DNA of 64,000 nt. It comes from Stenotrophomonas daejeonensis (GTDB lineage Bacteria; Pseudomonadota; Gammaproteobacteria; Xanthomonadales; Xanthomonadaceae). Position numbers and translations under genes: made by a program. Positions 20,893 through 31,483 of this stretch are shown piece by piece. Positions within the stretch are counted from its first letter, which is position 1. Each line of letters begins with the position of its first letter. Location: assembly GCF_001431505.1 (NCBI RefSeq), contig NZ_LDJP01000059.1:1-64000 (forward strand), written 5' to 3'. The notes below the pieces were generated by a model. That model had not been told where the DNA came from and did not search any database. It saw only the letters and a program-made list of their open reading frames with translations.

Positions 20893-21375
20893 ATGGAAAC
20901 TGCTGTTGGCGACCGGGACAGGGTGGTACTGACCTATGGCACGTTCGATCTGCTGCACGTGGGACATTTGAACCTGCTGGAGCGGTTGAAGGCACTGGGA
21001 GACCGCCTGGTGGTCGGGGTGTCGACGGACGAATTCAATGCCGGCAAAGGGAAGCGGACAATCATTCCATTCCCCGACCGGCTTCGTCTGGTGCAGAGCA
21101 TGAAATGCGTCGATCTGGCCATTCCCGAAAGCTCATGGGAACAGAAGGTGGCGGACATCCGCCACCATGGGGTTTCCGTGTTTGGGATGGGCGCTGATTG
21201 GGCGGGCAGGTTCGATGACTTGAAGCAATATTGCGAGGTGGTGTATCTGCCGCGTACGGAAGACATCTCCAGCACCCATTTGAAACAGGCGCTGCGGGTA
21301 CTGGGGAAGGAGCACATCGGCGAACTGCGTCAGGCGCTGGGGATCATTTCCTCCATCGTCGATCAGTTCGAATAA
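20893..21375 (+). CDS. Glycerol-3-phosphate cytidylyltransferase (TagD-like)
   Basis: This 160-residue nucleotidyltransferase would make CDP-glycerol from CTP and glycerol-3-phosphate. It has the YGTFDLLHVGHLNLL signature with HVGH at residues 22-25 and the second CTP-binding motif ISSTHLK near 125. The length is slightly above TagD (about 130) because of an extra helical C-terminus (GKEHIGELRQALGIISSIVD). It lies in the same likely operon as the glycerophosphotransferase gene, so the pair is a self-contained donor-and-transferase module. Related family members act on other alcohol phosphates, so the substrate is inferred from context. Confidence 0.86.
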   Translation: METAVGDRDRVVLTYGTFDLLHVGHLNLLERLKALGDRLVVGVSTDEFNAGKGKRTIIPFPDRLRLVQSMKCVDLAIPESSWEQKVADIRHHGVSVFGMGADWAGRFDDLKQYCEVVYLPRTEDISSTHLKQALRVLGKEHIGELRQALGIISSIVDQFE

Positions 21376-21393
21376 GCACTCCGACGGGAGGGC

Positions 21394-22899
21394 TCACCAG
21401 CGCAACCGCCGCCGCGCCATCTCCCTGCCGAGCCGCTCCATCAGTTCGCGCGCCTGCGCTTCTTCGAGGAAGCGCAGCCGCAGCGGTTGCGCGCCGAAGG
21501 CGCCGGCGGTGTCGAGGGTGAGCGTGGCGGTGCCGAAGCGGTGGTCCAGCGGTGAACGGTCCAGCCGCAGCGCCTGCAGCTTGTCCAGTTCGGCGATGCG
21601 CCACCAGCGGCTCCACCAGCCGCCGCGCACTGCCACCCGTCGCGCATCGATGCTGTAGGCCATGCGCGTGACCTGGCGGTGCGCGTTGAACAGCGACCAC
21701 GGCAGCCACAGAAGCGGCAGCAGGCCCCAGCCGCCGAAACGCAGGCAGGCAAAGGCCGTCGCCACGCCGGTGACGAACAGCGCGGGCAGGCACAGCCGCC
21801 ACCAGCCGCGGGTGGATACCGCCTGCCAGTGCGTCGGCGGCCACTGCACGCCGGGCAGCAGCCGTTGCAGCAGCGCATCGCAGGACGCCGGCGGTGCCAG
21901 CGGCACCAGTTCCTTCAGCGCCCGCCCGTCCTGCTCCCCGGTGCCGCCGCCGGCGATGTCCACGCGCAGCTGGCGACGCCGGAACAACCGGTGCAGCAGG
22001 CCTTCGCGCAGCGTCCATGCCTGGATGCGGCGCCGGGCGACGCTGCTGCGCAAGCGGGTGAGCAGGCCGCGCTCCACGGTCAGGCGCCGCTCCTGCTCGC
22101 TCAGGCGGAAGCCGTGGTACTGCACGATCGCCAGCGCGATGGACAACAGCCGCATCAGCACCAGTGCGAGCAGCAGCGCGAGCAGGCCGCCGGCAAGCAG
22201 CGTCGGCGTGGCCAGCTGCAGCCCGCTGGCATAGCCGAAGGCCTGGCGGCCCTGTTCGCGGATGAAGTCCTCGACCAGCTCGCGCGGGAACATCTGCCAG
22301 ACGGCGCCGACCAGCGCGGCCATCACCACCATCGCGCGGTTGGAAATCAGCCCCTGCCGCACCAGCTCGGGCAACGGCAGCGTCAGCAGCACCTCGCTGG
22401 CCGGTTCGGCCGGGGCCTCGCCTGCGGCCGTGACGTGGCTGCCTTGGCGGATCAGCCGTTCCAGCTCCAGCGCCTGTTGCAGCCGCAGCACCCGCATCTC
22501 CGCCTCGGGCTTGCTGCCGGCCGCCGATTCCAGGCGCAGTTCGGCCACGCCGAACAGGCGGTGCAGCAGGTTCTGGTGGACGACGACGTTGTGGATGCGC
22601 GCGAACGGGATTTCGCGCCGGGTGCGTTCGAGGATGCCGCTGCGGATGGCCAGCGCGTCGCGGCCGATGCGGTACCGGTAGGTCAGGTATTGCAGCAGCG
22701 CGCTGGCGACCAGTGCCACCACCACCGCCAGCGTGACCAGTTGGAATGGCCATTGGCCGTCCTCGCGGCGGCTGCCGAAGAACAGCAGCGCCACCAGCGG
22801 CAGCAGGAACTGCTGCACCTGCTGCTGCAACGCGAACAGCCACGACCACGGGTGCAGCCGCTGCTCCTGTCCTTCCGCCGGTGGCCCGGGGTGGTTCAC
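21394..22899 (-). CDS. Bacterial PH-domain membrane protein (YdbT-like)
   Basis: The 501-residue protein has three bacterial PH (bPH2) domains separated by pairs of TM helices: about 70-155 (YRYRIGRDALAIRSGILERT), about 265-350 (GFRLSEQERRLTVERGLLTR) and about 420-495 (YSIDARRVAVRGGWWSRWW). This is the YdbT layout. The GTG start overlaps the stop of the upstream PH gene by 4 bases, the usual arrangement for translational coupling. In Bacillus, YdbS-YdbT type proteins have been linked to resistance against a circular bacteriocin; a role here is unknown. Confidence 0.85.
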   Translation of the reverse strand: MNHPGPPAEGQEQRLHPWSWLFALQQQVQQFLLPLVALLFFGSRREDGQWPFQLVTLAVVVALVASALLQYLTYRYRIGRDALAIRSGILERTRREIPFARIHNVVVHQNLLHRLFGVAELRLESAAGSKPEAEMRVLRLQQALELERLIRQGSHVTAAGEAPAEPASEVLLTLPLPELVRQGLISNRAMVVMAALVGAVWQMFPRELVEDFIREQGRQAFGYASGLQLATPTLLAGGLLALLLALVLMRLLSIALAIVQYHGFRLSEQERRLTVERGLLTRLRSSVARRRIQAWTLREGLLHRLFRRRQLRVDIAGGGTGEQDGRALKELVPLAPPASCDALLQRLLPGVQWPPTHWQAVSTRGWWRLCLPALFVTGVATAFACLRFGGWGLLPLLWLPWSLFNAHRQVTRMAYSIDARRVAVRGGWWSRWWRIAELDKLQALRLDRSPLDHRFGTATLTLDTAGAFGAQPLRLRFLEEAQARELMERLGREMARRRLRW

Positions 22900-23393
22900 A
22901 GCGCGTCGTCGTGGTCGAGCTGGCGCGCGAGCCGGTCGCGCAGGCGTTCGGCGTCGGCCTGTTCCAGCCCGGCGATGGCCACGGTGTTCATGCGGGTGCC
23001 GGCGGTATGCACGACCAGCGTCGCCAGCCCGGCGGCGCGTTGCAGCGGGCCGCGGCGCAGGTCCAGGTGCTGTACGCGCGATATCGGGACAAGGCTTTCG
23101 CTGTGCCACAGGTGGCCGCGGCGCACGGCCAGCGCCTGCGCGTCCAGCCGCCAGAACGTGCGCCGGTGCCGGCGCCAGCCGAACCATGCACCGGCCAGGA
23201 CACCGACGGCGATGCCGGCAAGGAGGGCCGGCAACGCCTGCGGAAGGCGCAGCACCAGCATCAGCAGGGCGCAGGCCATGCCCAGCATCAGCGCCATGCC
23301 CAGTCCGCTGCCGGCGGCGGCGAGCAACGCGCCGCGTGCCGGCAGCGGTTGCCAGGGGGCGTCGGGGGTGTCCGGGAGTTCGGGTGGGTGCAT
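22896..23393 (-). CDS. Bacterial PH-domain membrane protein (YdbS-like)
   Basis: This 165-residue partner of the downstream protein has two TM helices (about 22-45 and 48-68) followed by one bPH2 domain (FWRLDAQALAVRRGHLWHSE, then SRVQHLDLRRGPLQRAAGL). The start was placed at MHPPELPD, since the longer frame reads into repeats. Its stop overlaps the GTG start of the three-domain protein, so the two are made together and probably form a complex in the inner membrane. Confidence 0.83.
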   Translation of the reverse strand: MHPPELPDTPDAPWQPLPARGALLAAAGSGLGMALMLGMACALLMLVLRLPQALPALLAGIAVGVLAGAWFGWRRHRRTFWRLDAQALAVRRGHLWHSESLVPISRVQHLDLRRGPLQRAAGLATLVVHTAGTRMNTVAIAGLEQADAERLRDRLARQLDHDDAL

Positions 23394-23779
23394 GGGGCTG
23401 CGGGAGGAACGAGTGGAGAGGAACGAGGAACGAGTAGAAGCGGGTTCGCGGCGTGAAGCAACCGCAATCAAAAAGGTTGTTCGCCCGATGGCGGGGAGCC
23501 GCTTCGAGCGATGCCAAGGGTGTGCCATCTCTTGTAGAGCGGGGCTTGCCCCGCTGAGGCTCAGCCGGGAATGCCTCAGCGGGGCAAGCCCCGCTCTACG
23601 GAACATCTGCGTGCCTGCCCCGCAATCGGGCGAACCATCAGAATGCCACCATCAAGCAGGAGCCCATCATTCCCGCGAAGGTGAAAATGAAGGATTCGGG
23701 AAAAGGCGACGAACAAAGGCGGCCGACGCTTGCGGCAATCGCTGTTGCCTTTGCTCGTTCCTCTCCACTCGTTCCTGCC
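23394..23779. other. Gene-free gap framed by a 22-bp inverted repeat
   Basis: About 390 bases between the PH-domain operon and ribA hold no gene. A perfect 22-bp inverted repeat (outer part ggaacgagtggagaggaa) stands at 23406-23427 and 23754-23775, close to both gene ends, with a REP pair in the middle. Confidence 0.65.
23534..23599. repeat. Paired GTAG REP palindromes (REPIN), family B
   Basis: Two perfect 27-bp inverted arms start with GTAGAGCGGGGCTTGCCCC and are separated by 12 bases; each arm holds its own palindrome AGCGGGGCttGCCCCGCT. A near-identical element lies near 56.3 kb. Confidence 0.9.
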
Positions 23780-24904
23780 TCACTGCGCGGCCATGATCAG
23801 CGCGTCCACGTCCAGGTGGTGGCCGGCGCGCGTGGCCTTGGTGCGCAGGTACTGCTCGTTTTCGGCGGTGATCTCGCCGGTTATCGGCACGCAGCCGAGC
23901 ACCTCGATGCCGGCGTTGCGCAGGTGCTGCACCTTGGTGGGGTTGTTGGTCAGCAGCTGGATGCGCTGCACGCCGAGCGCGCGCAGCATCGCCACCGCGC
24001 TGCCGTAGCGGCGCTCGTCGGCGCCGAAGCCGAGCTGGGCGTCGGCGTCGATGGTGTCCAGGCCCTCGTGCTGGTAGCCGTAGGCGCGCATCTTGGCGGC
24101 GATGCCGGTGCCGCGGCCTTCCTGGTCCAGGTACAGCAGGATGCCGCCGCCCAGTTCCTTGAGCGTGCGCAGGCCGCGCCGCAGCTGGTCGCCGCAGTCG
24201 CACTTGAGCGAGCCGAACAGGTCGCCGGTCAGGCACGAGGAATGCACGCGCACCGGCACGGCGCCGGCCATGTCCGGGGAGCCGACGATCACCGCGACCT
24301 GGTCGCGCTGGGCCACGCCGCCGCGGAACACGGCGAACTCGGTCATGCCGATGTCGCGCAACGGCACCGGCGAGCGGGTGACAAGCTCGTAGTCCTGCCC
24401 GGCCTGGGTGGCGCCGCTGCGCAGGTCGGCCAGCGCCAGTTGCAGGCAGCCGTCGAACGGCGTCGCGCCCGCCGGCAGTTCCACCGATATCAGCGCCGGC
24501 AGCAGCAGGCCCAGGCGCGCGATTTCGGTGGCGGCGTCGTCGAGGTCGTCGCCCTCGTGCAGGCCGTCCCGCGGCGCGGTCGCATCGCGCAGCCAGGCCA
24601 GCGCCGGCAGTTGCCCGAAGTCGTGCCCGGCCAGCGCGATGCGGATGCCGTGCGCGGTATCCAGCCCCAGCGTGCGGGCACGCGGGGCGGTCAGGAACAG
24701 GTAGTGCCGCCCATCGGCCGCCGCGGCGAAGGCGGCGTAGCCGGCCGGGGAAGCGCTGTCCAGCGCCAGCGTGGCCAGCCGCCGTTGGCCGCCGGTGACC
24801 ACCACCGGCCGCCCGGCGCGCAGCTCGGCGGCGGCGCGCTCGCAGCGGATGGCAGCGGTTTCGCCGAAGGTGCGGGAGGCTTGGGAGGGGAGCGAGGCGT
24901 TCAT
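23780..24904 (-). CDS. ribA: GTP cyclohydrolase II with degenerate N-terminal RibB-like domain
   Basis: The C-terminal half (about 190-374) is a complete GTP cyclohydrolase II, the entry enzyme of riboflavin synthesis: zinc ligands Cys224, Cys235 and Cys237 in SSCLTGDLFGSLKCDCGDQ, the LYLDQEGRGTG loop at 258-267, the RAYGYQ tyrosine and LTNNPTKV. The first 185 residues occupy the place of a DHBP synthase domain in RibBA fusions, but the acidic D(E)xREN(E)GD active-site motif is absent, so that half is probably catalytically inactive. The protein is nearly twice the size of E. coli RibA. No other rib gene lies nearby. Confidence 0.9.
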   Translation of the reverse strand: MNASLPSQASRTFGETAAIRCERAAAELRAGRPVVVTGGQRRLATLALDSASPAGYAAFAAAADGRHYLFLTAPRARTLGLDTAHGIRIALAGHDFGQLPALAWLRDATAPRDGLHEGDDLDDAATEIARLGLLLPALISVELPAGATPFDGCLQLALADLRSGATQAGQDYELVTRSPVPLRDIGMTEFAVFRGGVAQRDQVAVIVGSPDMAGAVPVRVHSSCLTGDLFGSLKCDCGDQLRRGLRTLKELGGGILLYLDQEGRGTGIAAKMRAYGYQHEGLDTIDADAQLGFGADERRYGSAVAMLRALGVQRIQLLTNNPTKVQHLRNAGIEVLGCVPITGEITAENEQYLRTKATRAGHHLDVDALIMAAQ

Positions 24905-24977
24905 CGTGAACCTGATGGGGGCCGCCGGCCGGGGATTCAATCGCGGTGGCGGGTGGAACGGTGTGTGGCGCGCGGGC

Positions 24978-25898
24978 TCAGTGCGGATGCCGCGCGGTGG
25001 CGTAGGGGTTGGCTTCGCCGCTGCCGGGCGGGCGCAGGCTGTAGCGCTTGTAGGTCCATTGGTACTGCGCCGGGTCGCGCCGGGCGATGCGCTCGACGCC
25101 AGCATTGAGGGTCGTGGCGGCGGTTTGCGGATCGGGGTCGGCGATCCGTTCCGGCGCCGGTTCCACGTGCAGGGCGAACTGCAGGCCGGGGCCGGTGCGC
25201 TCGCACCAGGCGTAGAGCACGGTGGCGCCGGTACGCTCGGCCAGCCGGTTGACCAGGGTCATGGTCAGCGCCTGCACGCCGAAGAACGGCACGAACACGC
25301 CGTCGCCGTTCTTGGGCTGCTGGTCGGGCAGGATGGCGACCGTCCCGCCGTCCTTGAGCACCTTGAACAGCTGCCGCACCGCCGGGCCTTCGGCACGCAC
25401 CTGGCGCACGTTGTCGCCGCCGCGCGCCAGCTGCAGGAAGGCGTTGCCGGCCGGGCTCTCGGGCGGGGCGTAAACGAAGGCGAACGGCCCACGCGAGGCC
25501 AGCCACTGGTTCAGCAGCTCCCAGTTGCCGTAGTGCGGGGCGACCACGATCACGCCCTTGCCGGAGGCCAGGGCCGCGTCGTACAGCTCGTGGCCGTGGC
25601 GCTCGCGCAGGTGGCGGGCAAGGTTGGCGGCGGGGTCGTGGGTCCACAGGTACAGCGTTTCCAGCGTCTGCCGGGCGGTGCTGCGCAGCACGTCGCGGTG
25701 CAGTCGCGCGCGCTGCGCGGCGGACAGTTCCGGGTAGGCCAGTTCCAGGTTGCGGCGGGTCACCCGGCTTTCCCTCGCGTCGATGCGCCGCCACAGCCAT
25801 GCCGCGGCATCGGCCAGGGCGCGCAGCCACGACCACGGCAGGCCGGTCAGCGCGGCGGCAAGGCGATGATAGAGGCGGGCGGTGGTTTCCGGTTTCAT
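24978..25898 (-). CDS. Lipid A / lysophospholipid acyltransferase (LpxL/HtrB family)
   Basis: The 306-residue protein fits the LpxL/LpxM family that adds secondary acyl chains to lipid A at the inner membrane. It has an N-terminal hydrophobic/amphipathic stretch, the catalytic motif APHYGNWELLNQW (His and Glu) near residue 120, RAEGPAVRQLFKVLKDGG, and DQQPKNGDGVFVPFFG typical of the family. The C-terminus ends in YQWTYKRYSLRPPG, as in relatives annotated as lauroyl acyltransferases. It is divergent from dtd, with about 60 bases between the starts. Confidence 0.88.
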   Translation of the reverse strand: MKPETTARLYHRLAAALTGLPWSWLRALADAAAWLWRRIDARESRVTRRNLELAYPELSAAQRARLHRDVLRSTARQTLETLYLWTHDPAANLARHLRERHGHELYDAALASGKGVIVVAPHYGNWELLNQWLASRGPFAFVYAPPESPAGNAFLQLARGGDNVRQVRAEGPAVRQLFKVLKDGGTVAILPDQQPKNGDGVFVPFFGVQALTMTLVNRLAERTGATVLYAWCERTGPGLQFALHVEPAPERIADPDPQTAATTLNAGVERIARRDPAQYQWTYKRYSLRPPGSGEANPYATARHPH

Positions 25899-25961
25899 CC
25901 GTGCAAGTCTAGCGGCTGCGCCCGGATGCCATGATGGGCGGCCCATCCCGCAGGAGTGTCC

Positions 25962-26408
25962 ATGCTTGCCTTGATCCAGCGTGTTGCCCAGGCGTCGGTC
26001 AGTGTCGACGAGGCGGTGGTCGGGCAGATCGGCCCGGGCCTGCTGGCGCTGGTCGGGGTCGAACCGGGAGATGACGAGGCGGCGCTGGCGCGGATGGCCG
26101 AGCGCCTGCTCGGTTACCGGGTTTTCGCCGACGATGCCGGCAAGATGAACCTTTCCCTGCGCGATACCGGTGGTGGCCTGCTGCTGGTCAGCCAGTTCAC
26201 GCTGGCCGCCGACACCCGCTCGGGCATGCGGCCCAGCTTCACCAGCGCGGCGGCACCGGCCGAGGCTGAACGGATTTTCAACCGATTGGTGGCGATCTGC
26301 CGTGAAAAACATGCCGCGGAGGTGGAAACCGGCCGTTTCGGTGCCCATATGGTGGTCAGCCTGGCCAACGATGGCCCGGTCACCTTCCTGCTCAAGGCCG
26401 GCGCCTGA
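25962..26408 (+). CDS. dtd: D-aminoacyl-tRNA deacylase
   Basis: The 148-residue enzyme hydrolyses D-amino acids mischarged onto tRNA, and glycine from tRNA-Ala. It has the two hallmark motifs: SQFTLAADT (about 79-87) and NDGPVTF near the C-terminus (137-143), which together form the cross-subunit active site. The ATG was chosen because a caggag ribosome-binding site ends 5 bases before it, whereas an upstream GTG lies inside that site. Confidence 0.95.
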   Translation: MLALIQRVAQASVSVDEAVVGQIGPGLLALVGVEPGDDEAALARMAERLLGYRVFADDAGKMNLSLRDTGGGLLLVSQFTLAADTRSGMRPSFTSAAAPAEAERIFNRLVAICREKHAAEVETGRFGAHMVVSLANDGPVTFLLKAGA

Positions 26409-26468
26409 ACCGCCGCCCGTCGCCCGTGACGCCCGTGAAACCACCGCACGGCAGGCGTCCCGTGGCGC

Positions 26469-26477
26469 TGGTATAAT
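26469..26477 (+). promoter_or_regulatory. Extended -10 promoter of rpoD
   Basis: The sequence TGgTATAAT is a perfect extended -10 element about 45 bases before the rpoD ATG. No good -35 hexamer stands 17 bases upstream, as is usual for extended -10 promoters. Confidence 0.75.
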
Positions 26478-26521
26478 AGTAGGTTCTCTTCCTTACCCCC
26501 TGCCGGTGGCGCGAGCACTAC

Positions 26522-28378
<1,857 letters not shown>

Positions 28379-28415
28379 CCCACCCGGCCCGCGCCCGTCG
28401 CGGGAGCGGCAGGAA

Positions 28416-28440
28416 AGGCCCCGCGCAAGCGGGGCTTTTC
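28416..28440 (+). terminator. Rho-independent terminator of rpoD
   Basis: The stem gccccgc / gcggggc has a gcaa tetraloop and is followed by tttt. It begins about 40 bases after the rpoD stop. Confidence 0.88.
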
Positions 28441-28526
28441 CGTTTATGGAAGGTCGTACCACCTTCGCGGCAGCGGCGGATGGTATTTTCGACGCCTGCA
28501 TTGGATCGGTCCAAAAGGGGCGGGTG

Positions 28527-30860
28527 ATGACGGTCGGACAGGCGAAGTGGGGGTTGGCGCTGGCGCTGCTGGCGGGCGCGGCGGTGGCGGGCGACGGTGC
28601 CGGCGAGCGCGCGGTGGCGGCGGTGGACCCGTTCATCGGCACCGGCGGCGAAGGCCACACCTACCCCGGGGCGACGGTGCCGCACGGCATGATCCAGCTC
28701 AGCCCCGACACCCAAATCAAGTCGCGCAAGGAAGGCTATGGCTGGGCGGCCGGCTACCGCCATGACGACCGCACCATCGTCGGCTTCTCGCACACCCACT
28801 TCTCCGGCACCGGCCACTCCGACCTCGGCGACGTGCTGGTGATGCCGATCGCCAACGAGGTGAAGTACGAACGCGGCGACGTCGACAGGCCCGGCAGCGG
28901 CTACACCTCGCGCTTCCGCCACGAGGACGAGAAAGCGGAGCCGGGCTACTACGCCGTCACCCTGGACGACTACGGCGTGCGTGCCGAGCTGACCGCCAGC
29001 GCGCGCGTGGGCATGCACCGCTATGCCTTCCCGCAAGGCCAGCCGGCGCACGTGCTGGTCGACCTGCGCACCAGCATGTACGACTACCCCGGCAAGGTCC
29101 TGTGGTCGCGCCTGCGGCTGCGCGCGGACGGCACCGTCACCGGCTACCGCCAAACTCGCGGCTGGGCGCCCGGCCGCCAGCTGTATTTCGCCATGCGCTT
29201 CTCGCGGCCGCTGGCCGGGCATGCCTTCCACGATACCGAGGCCGACGTCGCCTACCGCGGCTTCCCGCCGCCGGCGGAGAAGGACCCGGCCGCGCGCGCG
29301 CAGATCGAAGGCCGTCAACTCGTCGGCAGCTTCGATTTCGGCGATGGAGGGCGCGAGCCGCTGCTGGTGAAGGTGTCGATCTCCCCGGTCAGCGAGGACA
29401 ACGCCATCGCCAACCTCGACGCCGAAGCGCCTGGCTGGGATTTCGACGGCATGCGCGCCACCGCCCGCACGCAGTGGGCGCAGGCGCTGGCGGCGGTGGA
29501 CGTGGATGCGCCGGCGCCACTGCGCACCAGCTTCTACACCGCGCTGTACCACAGCATGCTCGGCCCGACCCTGTTCATGGACAGCGACGGCCGCTACCGC
29601 GGCCCGGACAACGCCGTGCACCAGGCAAAGGGCTGGACCCACTATTCGACCTTCTCGCTGTGGGACACCTACCGCGCGCTGCATCCGCTGATGACCCTGC
29701 TGCAGCCGCCGCAGCGCAGCAGCGACATGGTCAACTCGCTGCTGGCCGCGCGCCGCGAAAGCCCCTACGGCATCCTGCCGGTCTGGTCGTTCCACGGCCT
29801 GGAGACGTGGTGCATGATCGGCTACCACGGCGTGCCGGTGATCGCCGACGCCTACATGAAGGGCATCGGCGGCTTCGATGCCGACGAGGCGCTGGAGGCG
29901 ATGGTCGCCAGCGCCGACTACGGCCCCTACGACGGCATCGCCCAGTACCGCGAGCTGGGCTGGGTGCCGATCGACGAGGAAGGCGAGGCGGCAAGCAAGA
30001 CGCTGGAATACGCCTACGACGACTGGAGCATCGCGCGCATGGCCGCGGCGATGGGGCGCGAGGACGTCGCCGCCGAGTTCGCCATGCGCGCCGGCAACTG
30101 GAAGAACGCCTTCGACCCCGCCACCGGCTTCATGCGCGCACGCAAGCGCGATGGCGGCTTCCGCGAGCCGTTCGATCCCGATGCCAGCGGCTACGGCAGC
30201 GACTACACCGAGGGCAACGCCTGGCAGTACTCGTGGTACGTGCCGCAGGACGTGGCCGGGCTGGCCGCCGCGCACGGCGGCGCGGACAAGCTGCTGCAAC
30301 GGCTCGACGACGTGTTCGATGCGAAGGTGGACCCGGCGGTGTTCGAGCACATGGAGGACATCACCGGCCTGATCGGCTGGTACGCACACGGCAACGAACC
30401 CAGCCACCACGTCGCCTACCTCTATGCCTATGCCGGCCAGCCGTGGCGTACCCAGGCGCGGCTCAAGCGGATCATGGACACCCAGTACGCGCCGCGCCCC
30501 GACGGACTGGCCGGCAACGACGACCTCGGCCAGATGTCGGCCTGGTACGTATTCACCGCGCTGGGCTTCTACCCGGTCACGCCGGGCAGCAACGAATACG
30601 TCATCGGCCGCCCGTTCCTGCCGCGCGCCACCTTGAACCTGCCCAATGGCGAACGCTTCACCATCGTCGCCGACGGCCTGGACGACGCCCATCCCTACAT
30701 TGGCGGCGCCACTCTCAACGGCAAGCCATTGGAGCGCGCCTTTCTGCGACACGAGGAGATCATGGCCGGCGGCGAATTGCGCTTCACCATGCAGGCCGAA
30801 CCCAGCCGCGAATGGGGCACCGATCCGCGGATGCGTCCCTATTCGCAGTCCACCCACTGA
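28527..30860 (+). CDS. Alpha-mannosidase, glycoside hydrolase family 92
   Basis: The 777-residue exported enzyme has a signal peptide (residues 1-22, ending AVAGDG) and the complete GH92 pattern: AAVDPFIGTGGEGHTYPGAT at the mature start, FSHTHFSGTGHSDLGD, EGNAWQYSWYVPQDV, GNEPSHHVAYLYAYAG, GNDDLGQMSAWYVFTALG and HPYIGGATLNGKPL. GH92 enzymes are calcium-dependent exo-mannosidases that trim N-glycans or mannans, mostly alpha-1,2 linkages. In plant-associated relatives such genes sit in N-glycan use clusters; here it stands alone between rpoD and a tRNA. An ATG with agggg in front was chosen over an upstream ATG. Confidence 0.94.
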   Translation: MTVGQAKWGLALALLAGAAVAGDGAGERAVAAVDPFIGTGGEGHTYPGATVPHGMIQLSPDTQIKSRKEGYGWAAGYRHDDRTIVGFSHTHFSGTGHSDLGDVLVMPIANEVKYERGDVDRPGSGYTSRFRHEDEKAEPGYYAVTLDDYGVRAELTASARVGMHRYAFPQGQPAHVLVDLRTSMYDYPGKVLWSRLRLRADGTVTGYRQTRGWAPGRQLYFAMRFSRPLAGHAFHDTEADVAYRGFPPPAEKDPAARAQIEGRQLVGSFDFGDGGREPLLVKVSISPVSEDNAIANLDAEAPGWDFDGMRATARTQWAQALAAVDVDAPAPLRTSFYTALYHSMLGPTLFMDSDGRYRGPDNAVHQAKGWTHYSTFSLWDTYRALHPLMTLLQPPQRSSDMVNSLLAARRESPYGILPVWSFHGLETWCMIGYHGVPVIADAYMKGIGGFDADEALEAMVASADYGPYDGIAQYRELGWVPIDEEGEAASKTLEYAYDDWSIARMAAAMGREDVAAEFAMRAGNWKNAFDPATGFMRARKRDGGFREPFDPDASGYGSDYTEGNAWQYSWYVPQDVAGLAAAHGGADKLLQRLDDVFDAKVDPAVFEHMEDITGLIGWYAHGNEPSHHVAYLYAYAGQPWRTQARLKRIMDTQYAPRPDGLAGNDDLGQMSAWYVFTALGFYPVTPGSNEYVIGRPFLPRATLNLPNGERFTIVADGLDDAHPYIGGATLNGKPLERAFLRHEEIMAGGELRFTMQAEPSREWGTDPRMRPYSQSTH

Positions 30861-30879
30861 CGCCGGCGCAAGGCCGGCG
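30861..30879 (+). terminator. Short hairpin after the GH92 gene
   Basis: A 7-bp stem (cgccggc / gccggcg) directly follows the stop codon. It lacks a T run, so termination would be weak or Rho-assisted. Confidence 0.4.
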
Positions 30880-30926
30880 GTGTGGTCGCCCGCGCCGGCC
30901 TCCACTACACTTGCGCCCCTGCACGC

Positions 30927-31002
30927 GGGCCCATAGCTCAACGGTTAGAGCAGAGGACTCATAATCCTTTGGTTCCAGGTTCGAATCCTGGTGGGCCCAC
31001 CA
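30927..31002 (+). tRNA. tRNA with CAU anticodon, probably tRNA-Ile2
   Basis: The 76-base gene folds as a full cloverleaf: 7-bp acceptor GGGCCCA/TGGGCCC, D arm GCTC..GAGC, anticodon stem GAGGA/TCCTT with loop CTCATAA, T arm CCAGG-TTCGAAT-CCTGG and an encoded CCA. The anticodon CAU is shared by Met and the minor Ile tRNA. The short D loop (aacggtta) and variable loop resemble E. coli ileX rather than elongator tRNA-Met, so a lysidine-modified tRNA-Ile reading AUA is likelier. Confidence 0.9.
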
Positions 31003-31483
31003 CGCAACACAAGGTTGCATTCGTGCCGCGCAACGCAATCTGCGCATTCCGGCAACCCGCAGTGGCACTTGCCGACCATCAACGTGCACGGGCCCTCATT
31101 GCGATGGCCATTCTCATGATCGTCGTACCCGGGTTGATCGGCGCATCGATGCCGCCCTGAGCGATCCGTGTCACGCGGCACGTCCGGTTTTCCCGCCATT
31201 GCTGCGCAACGGGCAACACCGTGAGCCCGCCCACGGGTCTACTGCCTTTCCCCCGCGTTTCCTACGCTGATTCCACACGGCGCCCTGCCGTGGTCTGAGT
31301 CCAACGCCTGTGGCGAGGGACCTCGCCTTCAACCGAATTAGCAGCGCCGTCCTGCCGGGCATTCCGCCTCGCATCGATGTGCCCTGCGCCGGGCGAGGGC
31401 GGGCTTCAGAAACGTTCGGGCCACCGGCGACCTGCCAGCCCCGCATTGCTGCCAGCCAGCAGTCATCTCGTGGAGATCTCATC
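31003..31483. other. Intergenic stretch after tRNA-Ile2
   Basis: About 480 bases hold no confident gene. A GTG-initiated frame of 45 codons (31023-31160) would encode one hydrophobic helix (RALIAMAILMIVVPGLIGA) but has no clear ribosome-binding site, so it is only a possible micropeptide or remnant. The last 200 bases should contain the promoter of the next gene; no hexamers stood out. No repeat of the tRNA 3' end was noticed. Confidence 0.4.
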
